DNA of 64,000 nt from Verrucomicrobiaceae bacterium (GCA_024232965.1 JACKQF010000001.1:1302001-1366000), one strand, 5' to 3'. Counted from the stretch's first letter, positions 9,101 to 18,358 are shown. Made by a program: numbers and translations. Notes: a model not told the origin generated them from the letters alone.

Positions 9101-10723
9101 CACCGCACGCTCACGGATCGGGTCGATAGGAGGATTCGTCACCTGGGCAAACAGTTGCTTGAAGTAACCAGTGAGCAAACGTGGCCGATTCGAGAGCACC
9201 GCGAGCGATACATCATCGCCCATGGAATACACGGGATCTTCCCCCTTGATGACCAATGGCACCAGGGCGATATCGATCTCTTCCTTGGTCATGCCAAAGG
9301 CAGCCTGCCGCTGGGAGAGCCCTAATACATCCAGCTCTTCCTTCGGTGGCTGCGGTGCCTCCAAGGTCATATTCCGGCGATGGGCGGCAAGCCATTCACC
9401 ATATGGCTGCCGAGCGGCGAGTTCAGTCTTGATTTCGTCATTGAAGCGCACCTTGCCACGCAGGGTGTCGATTTCCAAAATTTCGCCAGGTCCCAACCGG
9501 CCCTTACGGATCACCCGGGAATCGTCGATGCGGATGATACCAACTTCGGAACCGAGCGCAAAGACACCATCATCTGTCAGTTTCCAACGGCTCGGACGCA
9601 GTCCATTACGGTCCAGGCCAGCGACGACTTTGATCCCATCGGACATCACCAGCGCTGCTGGGCCGTCCCATGGCTCGCTGAAGCACTCATGGTATTCGTA
9701 GAATGCACGGAGCTCTGGCGAAGTCGAAGGGTCAATCCCGTAGGCGCTCGGCACCAACATCGCCATGGCGTGGGTGAGATCGCGACCGCTCAGCACAAGA
9801 AGTTCGAGCGCTTGATCCAAGCTAGCGGAGTCAGAGCTATTTGCATCGACCAGATCATTCAGAAGCCATTCCTCATCGCCCCAGACCTCGTTCTCAAAAT
9901 CACTGCCACGGCTGTTCAACCAATTACGATTGCCACGCACCGTATTGATCTCACCGTTGTGAGCCAGCATCCGGAAAGGATGGCTCAGAGCCCACGTCGG
10001 GAACGTATTCGTGCTGAAACGTTGGTGAAAAACCGCCAATGACGTCTCGTAGTCGTCGCTCTGGAGGTCGGTGTAAAACTTCTCCAGAGAGGACGGCAGA
10101 AGCAGTGCCTTGTACAAGATGGTTCGATGGGACAATGAAGCGATGTAAAAGTCTGCCAGCTTAGCCTCCCGCGCCTTGATCCGCAGTTCGCGACGCACCA
10201 AATAGAGGACGCGCTCAAATGTATTGTCGTCCATCTCCTCAGGACGTTCCACAAAGAGATGCTGGATGCAAGGAAGTGTGCGGCGTGCTTTTTCACCCAG
10301 TTCATTTGGGTTTACCGGCACATCGCGCCAGCCCAACACCTTGATCTTCCGATTGCGCAGAATGCCCTCGGCGACCAATTGAATCTTGAGACGTTCGGTC
10401 TGATCGACGGGGAGGAAAAATACACCGACCCCAAGATCCAGCGGGTGGCTGAGAGTATGCCCCATTTTTTCCACTTCTGGCAGCAGCACCTTGTGCGGGA
10501 CCTGAGTCAGCACCCCTGCACCGTCGCCAGTGACGCGGTCAGCGTCGACGGCACCGCGGTGTTGCACATTGCACACGCCACAGATGGCCATGTCCAGAAT
10601 CTCGCGACTACGTTTCCCTTGGATATTCGCTACAAAGCCAACGCCACAGGCGTCGCGTTCGGCGTCCATGCGGTGTAATGTTCCTTCGTTTGGGATGTCC
10701 AGGTCGTAGTAAGGGTATTTCAT
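6146..10723 (-). CDS. gltB: Glutamate synthase, large (alpha) subunit
   Basis: 1525 residues. The N-terminal class-II glutamine amidotransferase domain has its nucleophile in DACGVGF (Cys26 before propeptide removal). The central and FMN-binding synthase domains follow, with the 3Fe-4S cysteine set C-x5-C-x4-C in CVYVRQCHLNNCPVG, then the C-terminal GXGXG beta-helix. It transfers the glutamine amide to 2-oxoglutarate to form glutamate. No small subunit (gltD) is found beside it in this window, so the electron donor (GltD encoded elsewhere, or ferredoxin) is open. Start is the ATG at 10723. Confidence 0.97.
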   Translation of the reverse strand: MKYPYYDLDIPNEGTLHRMDAERDACGVGFVANIQGKRSREILDMAICGVCNVQHRGAVDADRVTGDGAGVLTQVPHKVLLPEVEKMGHTLSHPLDLGVGVFFLPVDQTERLKIQLVAEGILRNRKIKVLGWRDVPVNPNELGEKARRTLPCIQHLFVERPEEMDDNTFERVLYLVRRELRIKAREAKLADFYIASLSHRTILYKALLLPSSLEKFYTDLQSDDYETSLAVFHQRFSTNTFPTWALSHPFRMLAHNGEINTVRGNRNWLNSRGSDFENEVWGDEEWLLNDLVDANSSDSASLDQALELLVLSGRDLTHAMAMLVPSAYGIDPSTSPELRAFYEYHECFSEPWDGPAALVMSDGIKVVAGLDRNGLRPSRWKLTDDGVFALGSEVGIIRIDDSRVIRKGRLGPGEILEIDTLRGKVRFNDEIKTELAARQPYGEWLAAHRRNMTLEAPQPPKEELDVLGLSQRQAAFGMTKEEIDIALVPLVIKGEDPVYSMGDDVSLAVLSNRPRLLTGYFKQLFAQVTNPPIDPIRERAVMSLDVVLGWQRNWLGETPEHANVLHLKSPFLFENELATIKGLSDFSHRVLDTTWPVAEGAEGMKKALDRLCSEAQQAVKDDVRILILSDRAVDHARAAVPALLATGAVHHHLNRKKVRMRLSIVVETGEARDTHQMACLFGFGASAICPYLAYDTIQEALEADKTSRKPLLAEFDFAKCLTNFRKGLEKGVLKIMSKMGISVLSSYTGAQIFEGVGIGREVMDYAFAGTASQIGGIGFAEIAAEALARHEFGYKPAVPGEETTPVSLGDPGFYRARRDGEVHAVTGPVIKNFHTFVKSGSADDYKKYVAAQLENTPVALKDMMDFVPSSDGPIPIDEVESIEDIRVRFTTAAMSLGAISPEAHEALAIAMNRIGGKSDSGEGGEDPRRFKPFENGDWANSKIKQIASGRFGVTAEYLANAWELEIKMAQGAKPGEGGQLPAQKVNRLIARLRHTTPGVQLISPPPHHDIYSIEDLAQLIHDLKEVNPRARVCVKLVAETGVGTIAAGVAKANADIILISGHDGGTGASPLSSIKHAGLPWELGLAETQQVLMLNGLRERVTLRTDGGLRNGRDIAIAGILGAEEFNFGTIALIALGCVYVRQCHLNNCPVGIATTDPKFRSKFKGNPENVVNFFNGVAQEVREIMAMLGVAKMEDLIGRPEFLRQREVPGHPKANLLNLSPILKDVGLQLGQDAPRTCLMNQNDGLDQHPLDDRLIQDAQFAISDKRKVKPVRYKVKNTFRNIGTKLSGEIAFHHGNHGLEDGAVDVTCEGSAGQSFGTFLCGGVKLTLEGEANDYVGKGLCGGEIIVKPGPRAREDFNSWENGIMGNTVMYGATSGRLYAAGRAGERFCVRNSGATAVVEGIGDHGCEYMTGGLVAVLGEFGKNFGAGMSGGTAYLLDETGDFERLHNPEMIKGDTVSDPEDVNQLKKLISDHQQKTGSARATMILEDWAKYQPLFVKVTSKAEPVEVPPEDEPASPTVAAGA

Positions 10724-10848
10724 GAGGCAATAGACCCCGCTCCTGGCGACTGCCGCCCGGCTGAGGGGGATCGCAAGGATGGCGAGGTCTTGCCAAATGG
10801 CAAGCAGCTAGAATGCCACGAAAAAGTAATTTTTCGGCTTGCCAGAAA

Positions 10849-11820
10849 TCAGCTATTTACCAAGCCCGACTCATGCGGCTCAAAAACCACCCGCGCACAG
10901 TCGGTTCTGCCATCCGGACGCCTACAGCGCCATTCCCAGCGCGGGCGCCCCAAATTCATTGGCTCCAGTTTCCCTTCCAGGGTCCGTGTGCGCCCAAGCA
11001 TTGTCGCGCCATCCTCCACATTAAGAGCTCGCGCGGTGACAGATCCCGTTAGCGTGGCGGCGGCAAGCAGGGTTACGGTACCATCACACACGAAATCGCC
11101 CGTCACATCACCCGCGATGATGATTTCATTTGCCCGCACCTCCTGTAAAAACTGAACTTCACAACGCGGGGCGACACATAAACGACGGCACTGCACTGGC
11201 TCTGCGATGATCGTGCTGGCATCAATCACACGCTCCGACTCGATTGCCATGGGGTCGCGGTAGGTATCCACAACGACACGCGACAATTTCTTGAGGCACA
11301 CCGGACAGGTTGGGGTGGTGTAGTCCCCAGCGGTAGCGACGACAAAGAAAAAGTCGCTCTTCTCCGGAGGCAGACTAGCCAGAGTTGCGTCCAATCCCAC
11401 CGCATCGACTAATTCAACGCGCAATTCCCCAGCCCGCTGCATCGCCGCCCGTGTAGCGCCACCTGGAGCAATCAAAATTCCGCGTGCATTCCGCGCTGTC
11501 CGCACCTCGCTGGCAAATTGCTCAATGATTTCAGGCGTCGCCCCCCACTCGTTCCAAGACGCCAGTTTCACCAGAGCGCGCCCCGCATGGGGAGTACCCG
11601 GATTTTCGATCATGCCAAAAACGACGGACCCATCAATCAGGACGCGGGACCCCGCCAATTGGCATCCTGCATTCGCCGTCAGCGCCCGCGCCAGCTCCAC
11701 GAGCCGCATCCAGTCTAGACTCGCAATCAAGTCGGCAGACCAGCGGTCTGGTGCGGCGGAGACGATTCCACCGGACCGGGAAAACCCAGCCTCGCGAAGT
11801 GCATGAAATGGTTCCAGCAT
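10849..11820 (-). CDS. Mrr-like restriction-endonuclease-fold domain fused to zinc-knuckle and bactofilin-like domain
   Basis: 323 residues with three parts. Residues about 30-145 resemble the Mrr/restriction-endonuclease fold (DWMRLVELARAL, RALVKLASW, GILIAPGG). The usual E/Q-x-K pair reads L83-V84-K85, so Lys is kept but the acidic/Gln position is lost, and nuclease activity is doubtful. Residues 172-175 form CPVC, half of a possible zinc ribbon. From about residue 200 to 290 there is a polymer-forming bactofilin-like beta-helix (ANEIIIAGDVTGDFVCDG, TLTGSVTARALNVEDGA). Function is unknown. Domain assignments are by eye and moderate in certainty. Confidence 0.6.
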   Translation of the reverse strand: MLEPFHALREAGFSRSGGIVSAAPDRWSADLIASLDWMRLVELARALTANAGCQLAGSRVLIDGSVVFGMIENPGTPHAGRALVKLASWNEWGATPEIIEQFASEVRTARNARGILIAPGGATRAAMQRAGELRVELVDAVGLDATLASLPPEKSDFFFVVATAGDYTTPTCPVCLKKLSRVVVDTYRDPMAIESERVIDASTIIAEPVQCRRLCVAPRCEVQFLQEVRANEIIIAGDVTGDFVCDGTVTLLAAATLTGSVTARALNVEDGATMLGRTRTLEGKLEPMNLGRPRWEWRCRRPDGRTDCARVVFEPHESGLVNS

Positions 11821-11948
11821 TCGAAAATCCGAGATTAATTCGATTTATCAGAATTTGCAAGCTTTGACATAACCAACTAACACGCACCAATTTCGCACAG
11901 GACCGAATCCTCTCTATCCTACTCCAACGCGTTCCAGCAACTAGCCCC

Positions 11949-14108
11949 TCACTTCGCCTTAGGGCGATGTGGCACGAGCAAGTCGGGGCTCTCGGCACGC
12001 TGGGTGGCGCGTCGAGTGGCTTCTTCAGCGAAGATTTCCTGGGAGCGGCGGCGTTTTTTCCCGGATGGTGGTAGGGCTTGCCACTGACGATCAGCCCCCA
12101 GGACGCGGCCCCGCGAGCTATCAGCGAAGTGGGTCTCCATGATCTGGAGAAGGCGCTTCTTCGCACGGGTATCTTCAACGGGAATCAACAACTCCACGCG
12201 CTTCGACAAGTTACGTGTCATGAAGTCTGCACTGGAAATGAAAACCACCGGTCGACCGCCTTGCTTGAAGCAGTAAATGCGAGCGTGCTCGAGGTAGCGG
12301 TCGATGATGCTGATTACGGTAATGTTTTCACTGACACCCGGAACTCCCGGACGCAGGCAGCAGATACCGCGGATATTCAAACGAACCTTCACTCCAGCGC
12401 GAGATGCTTCATAGAGAGCGAGGATCATCTCCGCATCCTCCAGAGCATTCATCTTTAGCATGATCTCAGCCTCGTCGCCTTTGCGCGCACGCTCGGTCTC
12501 ACTCTCGATCATCGCCAGCAAGCGCTCGCGCAAGCCGAAGGGTGCCATCGACAGTTTGGCAAAGTGAACGAATCGGGAACGTCCCGTCACCGTATTGAAG
12601 AAGGCACTGGCGTCCGAGGCGAGTTCCTGTTTGCAGGTCAGCAGGCTGATGTCCGTGTAGAGGCGAGCCGTGGATTCGTTGTAATTTCCGGTGCCAAAGT
12701 GCATGTAGCGCCACATGTGGCCCGCCTCACGGCGCATCACCATGCAGATCTTGGCGTGCGTCTTCAAGCCCCGCACCCCGTAAATGATCTGGGCACCGGC
12801 GCGCTGCAGCTCTTCGGCACGTTCAAGATTCCGAGCTTCATCAAAGCGAGCCTTCAGTTCCACCAATACGGTCACGTGCTTACCCGCCTCGGCCGCCTTA
12901 ATCAGACCCGAGATCACTCGGCTATTCTTCGCGGTACGATAGAGGATCTGCTTGATGGCGACCACATCTGGATCTGCCGCAGCGTCTTCGATCAATTGGA
13001 TCACCGGATCAAACGCATCATACGGATGGTGCAGGAGAATATCCCCCCGTTTGATCGCATCAAAGATGATCTCACCCGGCTCGATCGCGGGAGCAGGTTG
13101 CGGATCCCATGGCTCGACCTTCAATTCGTCAAAACCACCCAGGGTCGCGAGCATGAATTGCGAGCGAAGGTCCAGCTCTCCGGGCACTGTGTATAGCTGC
13201 GCCGCACGTCCTCCGCACAATTCCCGAATCAATGCCACAAGTTGCCGCGGCGCACCTTCCTCGATCTCGATGCGGATCGTGCTGCTCTGCAAACGTGCGC
13301 CAAGGATTTCTTCCATCTCCGTTGCCAGATCAAAGGCCGACTCGTCATCCAGTGTGATGTCGGAGTTTCGGCTCAGGCGGAAACGCGCCGTCGCCACCAC
13401 CTTTTCCGACGGAAAAAAGTGATGCATGAACAGCGCAAGCAGATCTTCGATATTGATGTAGGTGTGTGTGCCGGGTTCTCCGCCCGGCACAATGACGTGC
13501 CGATGCAAATTGGCGGGCAAGGTAAAGAAGACCTGACGGGTGACCTCTTTGCCCGCATCATCGAGACTTTCCACGGCGCAAAGAACAATCAAATGAAGGG
13601 CGGGAACGGAGAGTGTCTTGGCGCCGTCATCGATCGCGGTCGGTGAAAGCACCGGGTAGATGTGCTCCAAAAAATACTCCTTAAGGTGCGTCTTTTGACT
13701 TGGCGTCAGTTCGTTCGCTTGGAGACGCTTGATGCCGTTTGCCACGAGGTCGGGCACCACCTGACTATTCAGGATCTCATATTGGCGAGTCACAAATTCC
13801 GCTACTCGAGCCTGGATCTGGTCCCACTGCTGGGTGGGTGTCAGCCCCGCAACATCCTTTACTCGACGCCCTTGCTCTCTGAGGATTTGCAATGCGCCAA
13901 CGCGAACCATGAAGAACTCATCCAAATTGGAGGCCGTGATCGCCAAGAACTTCGCACGCTCCAGCACCGGGAGTTCACGCCGAGCAGCCTCTTCGAGCAC
14001 GCGTTCGTTGAAGGCAAGCCAGCTTAGCTCGCGATTGATGAAGTGCTCCTCAGTGATTTTTACCGGAGCCGCTGTCGGGCGTTTAGGGTTTGCTGAGGAT
14101 GACTTCAT
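11949..14108 (-). CDS. ppk1: Polyphosphate kinase 1
   Basis: 719 residues. Makes inorganic polyphosphate from ATP reversibly, through a phospho-histidine. The N-terminal motif HFINRELSWLAFNERVLEEA near residue 20 is diagnostic, and the catalytic phospho-acceptor His lies in LKTHAKICMVMRRE. The C-terminal PLD-like half includes YFNESTARLYTD-type and SSADFMTRNLSKRVELL segments. The ATG at 14108 is preferred over a longer frame because the family N-terminus starts just after it. It overlaps the ppx-like gene upstream by 26 bp, which implies translational coupling. The tail is rich in Arg/Lys. Confidence 0.95.
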   Translation of the reverse strand: MKSSSANPKRPTAAPVKITEEHFINRELSWLAFNERVLEEAARRELPVLERAKFLAITASNLDEFFMVRVGALQILREQGRRVKDVAGLTPTQQWDQIQARVAEFVTRQYEILNSQVVPDLVANGIKRLQANELTPSQKTHLKEYFLEHIYPVLSPTAIDDGAKTLSVPALHLIVLCAVESLDDAGKEVTRQVFFTLPANLHRHVIVPGGEPGTHTYINIEDLLALFMHHFFPSEKVVATARFRLSRNSDITLDDESAFDLATEMEEILGARLQSSTIRIEIEEGAPRQLVALIRELCGGRAAQLYTVPGELDLRSQFMLATLGGFDELKVEPWDPQPAPAIEPGEIIFDAIKRGDILLHHPYDAFDPVIQLIEDAAADPDVVAIKQILYRTAKNSRVISGLIKAAEAGKHVTVLVELKARFDEARNLERAEELQRAGAQIIYGVRGLKTHAKICMVMRREAGHMWRYMHFGTGNYNESTARLYTDISLLTCKQELASDASAFFNTVTGRSRFVHFAKLSMAPFGLRERLLAMIESETERARKGDEAEIMLKMNALEDAEMILALYEASRAGVKVRLNIRGICCLRPGVPGVSENITVISIIDRYLEHARIYCFKQGGRPVVFISSADFMTRNLSKRVELLIPVEDTRAKKRLLQIMETHFADSSRGRVLGADRQWQALPPSGKKRRRSQEIFAEEATRRATQRAESPDLLVPHRPKAK

Positions 14109-15657
14109 ATCCGTAAATTTCTCTGAACAGGTCGCACTTTGAATTGATCGCAATTTGCTCCACGGTGGTATCGTCCACATCGCGGGTTTGAATGAACAAC
14201 CGTGATCCTTCTGGGCGCAGTTGAATGGTTCGGATGCGCTGCGCATGACTCCGATCAAGCGCATCCGCGACACGCAGCAAGGCCGCCAGCTTGAAAACAA
14301 TCATGCGCTCCTCCCGGGAAAGGTCCGCAAAGTGTGGATGCCCGGGCTCTGGGTTGTAGCGGCGATGATAACGAGCCAGCAACGCCACCAGTGTACGGTC
14401 GGCCACGCTGAGGCCAAACAACTCCGTATTGAGAAGCAAGTAGAGGCTGTGCTTGTGGTGCTCCCGAGGGCTGACGAACATCCCCACTTCATGCAGAGTT
14501 GCCGCCACACGTAGAACCAGCTCGTACTTAGGTTCGAGGGCATGCAGGTGCTGGAGTTCACGGAACAATTGCTGAGCGAACATGGCGACGTGGTCAGCGT
14601 GCTTGCGGTCCGTTTTGTACTTGCAACCGACCTCCGCGGCCGCCTGGATCACTTCGTCTTGGAAGATCGCGGTCTGCGGACTCACGGTCATCAGTTCGAT
14701 CAAAAGATCGCGTTGGAAGTCGCCGTCGGGCACCAGAACGGCGTCATCGCCGAATCGTCGTGCCAAAGCCAAATTTGTCTGAAGCGCAGCGACGATGCCT
14801 TCGCCGCCAGTATAGTTGACGTGGAGCTGGCGGACCAGTTCGTCTGGGGTCAGTCGGGAGAGCTTTTCGGCAAACTTTTCCAGATCACTTTCCAGCAACC
14901 GGATGGTGCCGACCTTAGCGTTGCCCAGCAGCGGTGCGACGCTCTGAATCTCTGCTCCGATCGCGACATGGTAATCAATGCGAGTCTCAGAGTAATCTTG
15001 AGCCAAATGATCCACCACGCCGCGGATCTGCTCTTCTAGATAGGCCATGGATTGAGGCGCCTCATCCTCTGATGTGTTCACGGCCTCGCGGGCACGAAAG
15101 ATACCGAGGCGGTAGTTGCTGTATCCGGTCAGTCGGCCCTTAGTGAAGTGGAGTGCCCGCGTATTGCCCGGGCCGATGTGGGTAAAGAAGACATTTGCCT
15201 CACTCAACTTCGCATCCTTCACCAGCATCCTGCGCGCGCACTGGTAAACGAGACGTGTCATATCGCCGTCATCAATCAATCGAGGCGAGATCCCGGACGT
15301 GACCTGTAGGCGATTGAGAAAGATTTCGTGATTCGATGCCTCCAGCAGAATGTTTGTATTGTACAGACGCACTTGCGAAGTGCTGAGGCCGTAGTCACGC
15401 ACCGCCAATCGATAATCGCGCAAGATGGTCGCAGCCTGTTCGACCGTGGACCTAGCGACGCTGCCAGTGCGGAAAATGTCTCGCGCGATCGGCAGAGGGC
15501 GATCCAAGTGTTCAATGACATCAAAGCCCCCCTTCCCGTCCGGACTGCCGATCACCATCAGTACCGAAGTCGCACCAACGAAAATAACAGCCTGCTCTTG
15601 TGGAACGTCTGGAGCCGCCACGCGAATTGGAGTCGAGGGTTGGTCTAGAGCACTCAT
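14083..15657 (-). CDS. ppx: Ppx/GppA-family exopolyphosphatase-like protein
   Basis: 524 residues. The C-terminal half is a clear Ppx helical domain: LHEVGMFVSPREHHKHSLYLL and LVALLARYHRR match the corresponding region of E. coli Ppx. The N-terminal actin-like domain is divergent. The first phosphate loop reads FVGATSVLMVIG where exopolyphosphatases have a D-x-G-[ST]-N-S pattern, and the second reads HIGPGNTRAL instead of D-x-GGGS. It may therefore bind rather than hydrolyse polyphosphate, or use altered chemistry (inference). It lies between the ROK kinase (4 bp gap) and ppk1 (26-bp overlap). Start is the ATG at 15657. Confidence 0.85.
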   Translation of the reverse strand: MSALDQPSTPIRVAAPDVPQEQAVIFVGATSVLMVIGSPDGKGGFDVIEHLDRPLPIARDIFRTGSVARSTVEQAATILRDYRLAVRDYGLSTSQVRLYNTNILLEASNHEIFLNRLQVTSGISPRLIDDGDMTRLVYQCARRMLVKDAKLSEANVFFTHIGPGNTRALHFTKGRLTGYSNYRLGIFRAREAVNTSEDEAPQSMAYLEEQIRGVVDHLAQDYSETRIDYHVAIGAEIQSVAPLLGNAKVGTIRLLESDLEKFAEKLSRLTPDELVRQLHVNYTGGEGIVAALQTNLALARRFGDDAVLVPDGDFQRDLLIELMTVSPQTAIFQDEVIQAAAEVGCKYKTDRKHADHVAMFAQQLFRELQHLHALEPKYELVLRVAATLHEVGMFVSPREHHKHSLYLLLNTELFGLSVADRTLVALLARYHRRYNPEPGHPHFADLSREERMIVFKLAALLRVADALDRSHAQRIRTIQLRPEGSRLFIQTRDVDDTTVEQIAINSKCDLFREIYGYEVILSKP

Positions 15658-15661
15658 TGAA

Positions 15662-16738
15662 TTAAGCCGCTTCCCCGTTTCGCAGCCAAGCGACCGAACC
15701 GACGGCAACGGCGGTGCCACTCAGTTTGGCGATCGAGAATTTCAGCCCCTTAACCAGTTCAGGCATTGCATAACGAGCCACCTCCTCTTTCAGCATGGTC
15801 AGGTAAACGGTTGGCAGTTCCTCCACCAAACCTCCTCCAAGAACGATCTGGTCAGGTGCAAAAAGATTGACGACCATGGCCACGCCCATTCCGAGATACC
15901 GGATCGAATTGCGAATCACGGTGACCATCGCCTCATCGGCGGATTTCATGGAGGTCGCGATCGCCTTGCTGCGGATATCACGCAGGTTGCCCGCGGTGCG
16001 ACGATTCAACTCGGGTGCCTGCCCGCGATAGCAGCCGACCCCTGCCTGAGCCGCCACCGCGAGACGACTGGTCAGGTCCTCAAGAATCACGGTGCCAAAC
16101 TCAGAACTGCCGAGGTGCGTTCCTGGCAGCATGATGTTGCCAAGTTCCATACACGAGATGGTGCGCCCCATAACGAGTTGGCCATTATAAACAAATCCAG
16201 CACCCACTCCAGTGCCGGGAAAGACTCCCAGCACTGAACGTGCGCCCATCGCCGCACCGAGTTTGTATTCACCAAACGTACCTGCATCAACATCGTTAAG
16301 CACAGAAACCGGAACGCAGAACTCTTTCGTCAGCAGCGCCGAAAGCCCCATGTTGTGCCAGCCGAGGTTTGGAGCGACAAGCAAGACCCCACGCTCTGGA
16401 TTCACCAGGCCAGGGCAGCCAATCCCAATGCCCTGGATGCCTTTCGGATCCACACCTGCGCTGACGATCGCTTCATGCACGCAGTTAACGATCTTCTTCC
16501 TCCCCTTGGCCTGACCATCAGAGCCGTTGGTGGATTTACGCGCGGTGCCCAGCACGTTGTAATCCTTGTCCAGCACGCAGGCCAGCATCTTGGTGCCACC
16601 AAGATCAAACCCAATCCAGAAAGGCACCGACTTTAGCTTCGGCACAGCTGCCGGGGCTTGCTTCAATTTCTTCTTCACCTTCACCACCGCCTTCGGTGCT
16701 GGTTTGGTCGCTGCTTTTGGTTTGCGTTTGCCGGCCAT
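15662..16738 (-). CDS. ROK-family sugar kinase (glucokinase-like)
   Basis: 358 residues. A basic Lys/Ala/Pro-rich leader of about 45 residues precedes the kinase, which begins FWIGFDLGGTKMLACVLD (phosphate 1 motif). It continues with GIGIGCPGLVNPERG, VLNDVDAGTFGEYKLGAA, FPGTGVGAGFVYNG and the C-terminal VLGGGLVEELP. ROK enzymes phosphorylate glucose or related sugars. The Cys-rich zinc motif of many ROK proteins is not visible. It heads a kinase-ppx-ppk1 operon, so use of polyphosphate as phosphoryl donor, as in polyphosphate glucokinases, is a fair but untested inference. The ATG at 16738 is chosen over one 12 codons upstream. Confidence 0.85.
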   Translation of the reverse strand: MAGKRKPKAATKPAPKAVVKVKKKLKQAPAAVPKLKSVPFWIGFDLGGTKMLACVLDKDYNVLGTARKSTNGSDGQAKGRKKIVNCVHEAIVSAGVDPKGIQGIGIGCPGLVNPERGVLLVAPNLGWHNMGLSALLTKEFCVPVSVLNDVDAGTFGEYKLGAAMGARSVLGVFPGTGVGAGFVYNGQLVMGRTISCMELGNIMLPGTHLGSSEFGTVILEDLTSRLAVAAQAGVGCYRGQAPELNRRTAGNLRDIRSKAIATSMKSADEAMVTVIRNSIRYLGMGVAMVVNLFAPDQIVLGGGLVEELPTVYLTMLKEEVARYAMPELVKGLKFSIAKLSGTAVAVGSVAWLRNGEAA

Positions 16739-16885
16739 AAAATATTGCGTTGTTGATTGTGAATGCGCCACCAAAGCACCGAATTGCAGGCTCTCGCAAG
16801 CAACAATCGATCAGTCGAGCGGATTCCGCGGAGCCCAGCGCAGTAAATGTGCTAGCCCTGCCGCCGGCACCGCCTATCTTGTCCC

Positions 16886-18352
16886 GTGCTGTCCTCCCAA
16901 GCCCTGCCGTCGCCCCTTCTCTCACTCATGCTCTGGCATTGGGTCATGGTTGGCGTGACGGTGTCCACTGGGACGGCAGCTCTGCTACACGTTCTTCTCT
17001 ACAAGCGCGATCCTCGTTCGGCTGCTTACTGGGCCGTGATCGTTTTCCTGGTCCCGCTCGGCGGTGCCATTTTTTATGCTTTGTTTGGCGTCAATTTCAT
17101 CCGCCGCAAAGGTCGCCACTATCGGGAAAGTTTGAATCGGGCCAATCGCCACGGTGCCCCGTCCTGCCCGCTCCCAGTCGACGGAGATGGCGTCTGGCAT
17201 GAGCGCGACTGTGTTCTCGCAGAGACCTTTGTACGACTCTCCCGACTGACTCTCACCACCGGCAACCACATTGAAGCACTGCGCAATGGAGAGCAGGCGA
17301 TGCCTGCGATGCTTGAGGCCATTCAGGGGGCTGAGTCATCGGTATCTCTTGCCAGCTACATCTTTGAAGCGGTCGGGATTGGAAAAGACTTCATCGATGC
17401 CCTCAGCGCTGCCAGTAAGCGCGGCGTCCAGGTCCGCGTGATGGTGGATGATGCAGGCACACGCTATTCCTGGCCACCCATCACCGGCCAATTAAGGAGG
17501 GCGGGCGTTCCAGTTAGGCGCTTCATGCCCAACCGGTTCGTCATCCGATTGTTAACGATGAATCTGCGCAACCATCGCAAGATCCTCGTGGTCGATGGAA
17601 AGACCGCCTTCACTGGCGGCATCAATATCCGCGAGGGGACCATGCTGTCACGCAACCCCTCTCACCCGGTCCAAGACCTCCACTTCCGCGTCACCGGCCC
17701 CGTTGTCGATCAATTGCAGACCTTGTTTGCTGAAGATTGGTTCTTCTGTTCCGGCGAAACCCTGGAAGGCCCCCTCTGGTTTCCCGAATTGCACCCCACC
17801 GGCGAGGTCAGCGCCATTGGCATTCCCGACGGCCCGGACGAGGATCTGGAGGTGATGCCGCAGTCTTTTTTTGCGGCGCTCAGCGGCGCGAGAGAATCCG
17901 TCCACATCGTGACCCCATATTTCCTGCCGACACCCCTGCTCATCACCGCGCTGCGACTCTGCGCGCTGCGAGGAGTCGAGGTATCCATCGTCGTTCCTGC
18001 CCGCAACAATATCCCCATCGTCAATTGGGCCGCGCGGACACTCTACCCTGAACTTCTCGAAGCAGGCTGTAAAATCTACGAATCGCCGCCCCCCTTTGAT
18101 CACTCCAAGCTGTTTGTCATCGATGGCATCTGGTCTTTCGTTGGTTCCACCAACTGGGATCCGCGCAGCCTGCGTCTGAACTTTGAGTTCAATCTGGCCT
18201 GCCACGACCGAGCGCTCGCCCGTGTCCTCACAGCTGAGTTCGAGCGGAAATTGGCAATCTCGGACGAGATCACCACCGCGATTCTAAGAGAAACCAGCCT
18301 CCCGATCCGTCTGCGCAACGGCATCGCGAGGCTGCTAATTCCGCTACTCTGA
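16886..18352 (+). CDS. cls: Cardiolipin synthase (PLD superfamily)
   Basis: 488 residues from a GTG start; an ATG at 16928 is an alternative that keeps both membrane helices. Two N-terminal transmembrane segments are followed by two HKD motifs, NHRKILVVDGKTAFTGGIN and DHSKLFVIDGIWSFVGSTN. The protein condenses phosphatidylglycerol into cardiolipin at the cytoplasmic membrane. It is transcribed divergently from the ROK/ppx/ppk operon and converges with the MFS gene, 6 bp apart. Confidence 0.92.
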   Translation: MLSSQALPSPLLSLMLWHWVMVGVTVSTGTAALLHVLLYKRDPRSAAYWAVIVFLVPLGGAIFYALFGVNFIRRKGRHYRESLNRANRHGAPSCPLPVDGDGVWHERDCVLAETFVRLSRLTLTTGNHIEALRNGEQAMPAMLEAIQGAESSVSLASYIFEAVGIGKDFIDALSAASKRGVQVRVMVDDAGTRYSWPPITGQLRRAGVPVRRFMPNRFVIRLLTMNLRNHRKILVVDGKTAFTGGINIREGTMLSRNPSHPVQDLHFRVTGPVVDQLQTLFAEDWFFCSGETLEGPLWFPELHPTGEVSAIGIPDGPDEDLEVMPQSFFAALSGARESVHIVTPYFLPTPLLITALRLCALRGVEVSIVVPARNNIPIVNWAARTLYPELLEAGCKIYESPPPFDHSKLFVIDGIWSFVGSTNWDPRSLRLNFEFNLACHDRALARVLTAEFERKLAISDEITTAILRETSLPIRLRNGIARLLIPLL

Positions 18353-18358
18353 TCGAGT

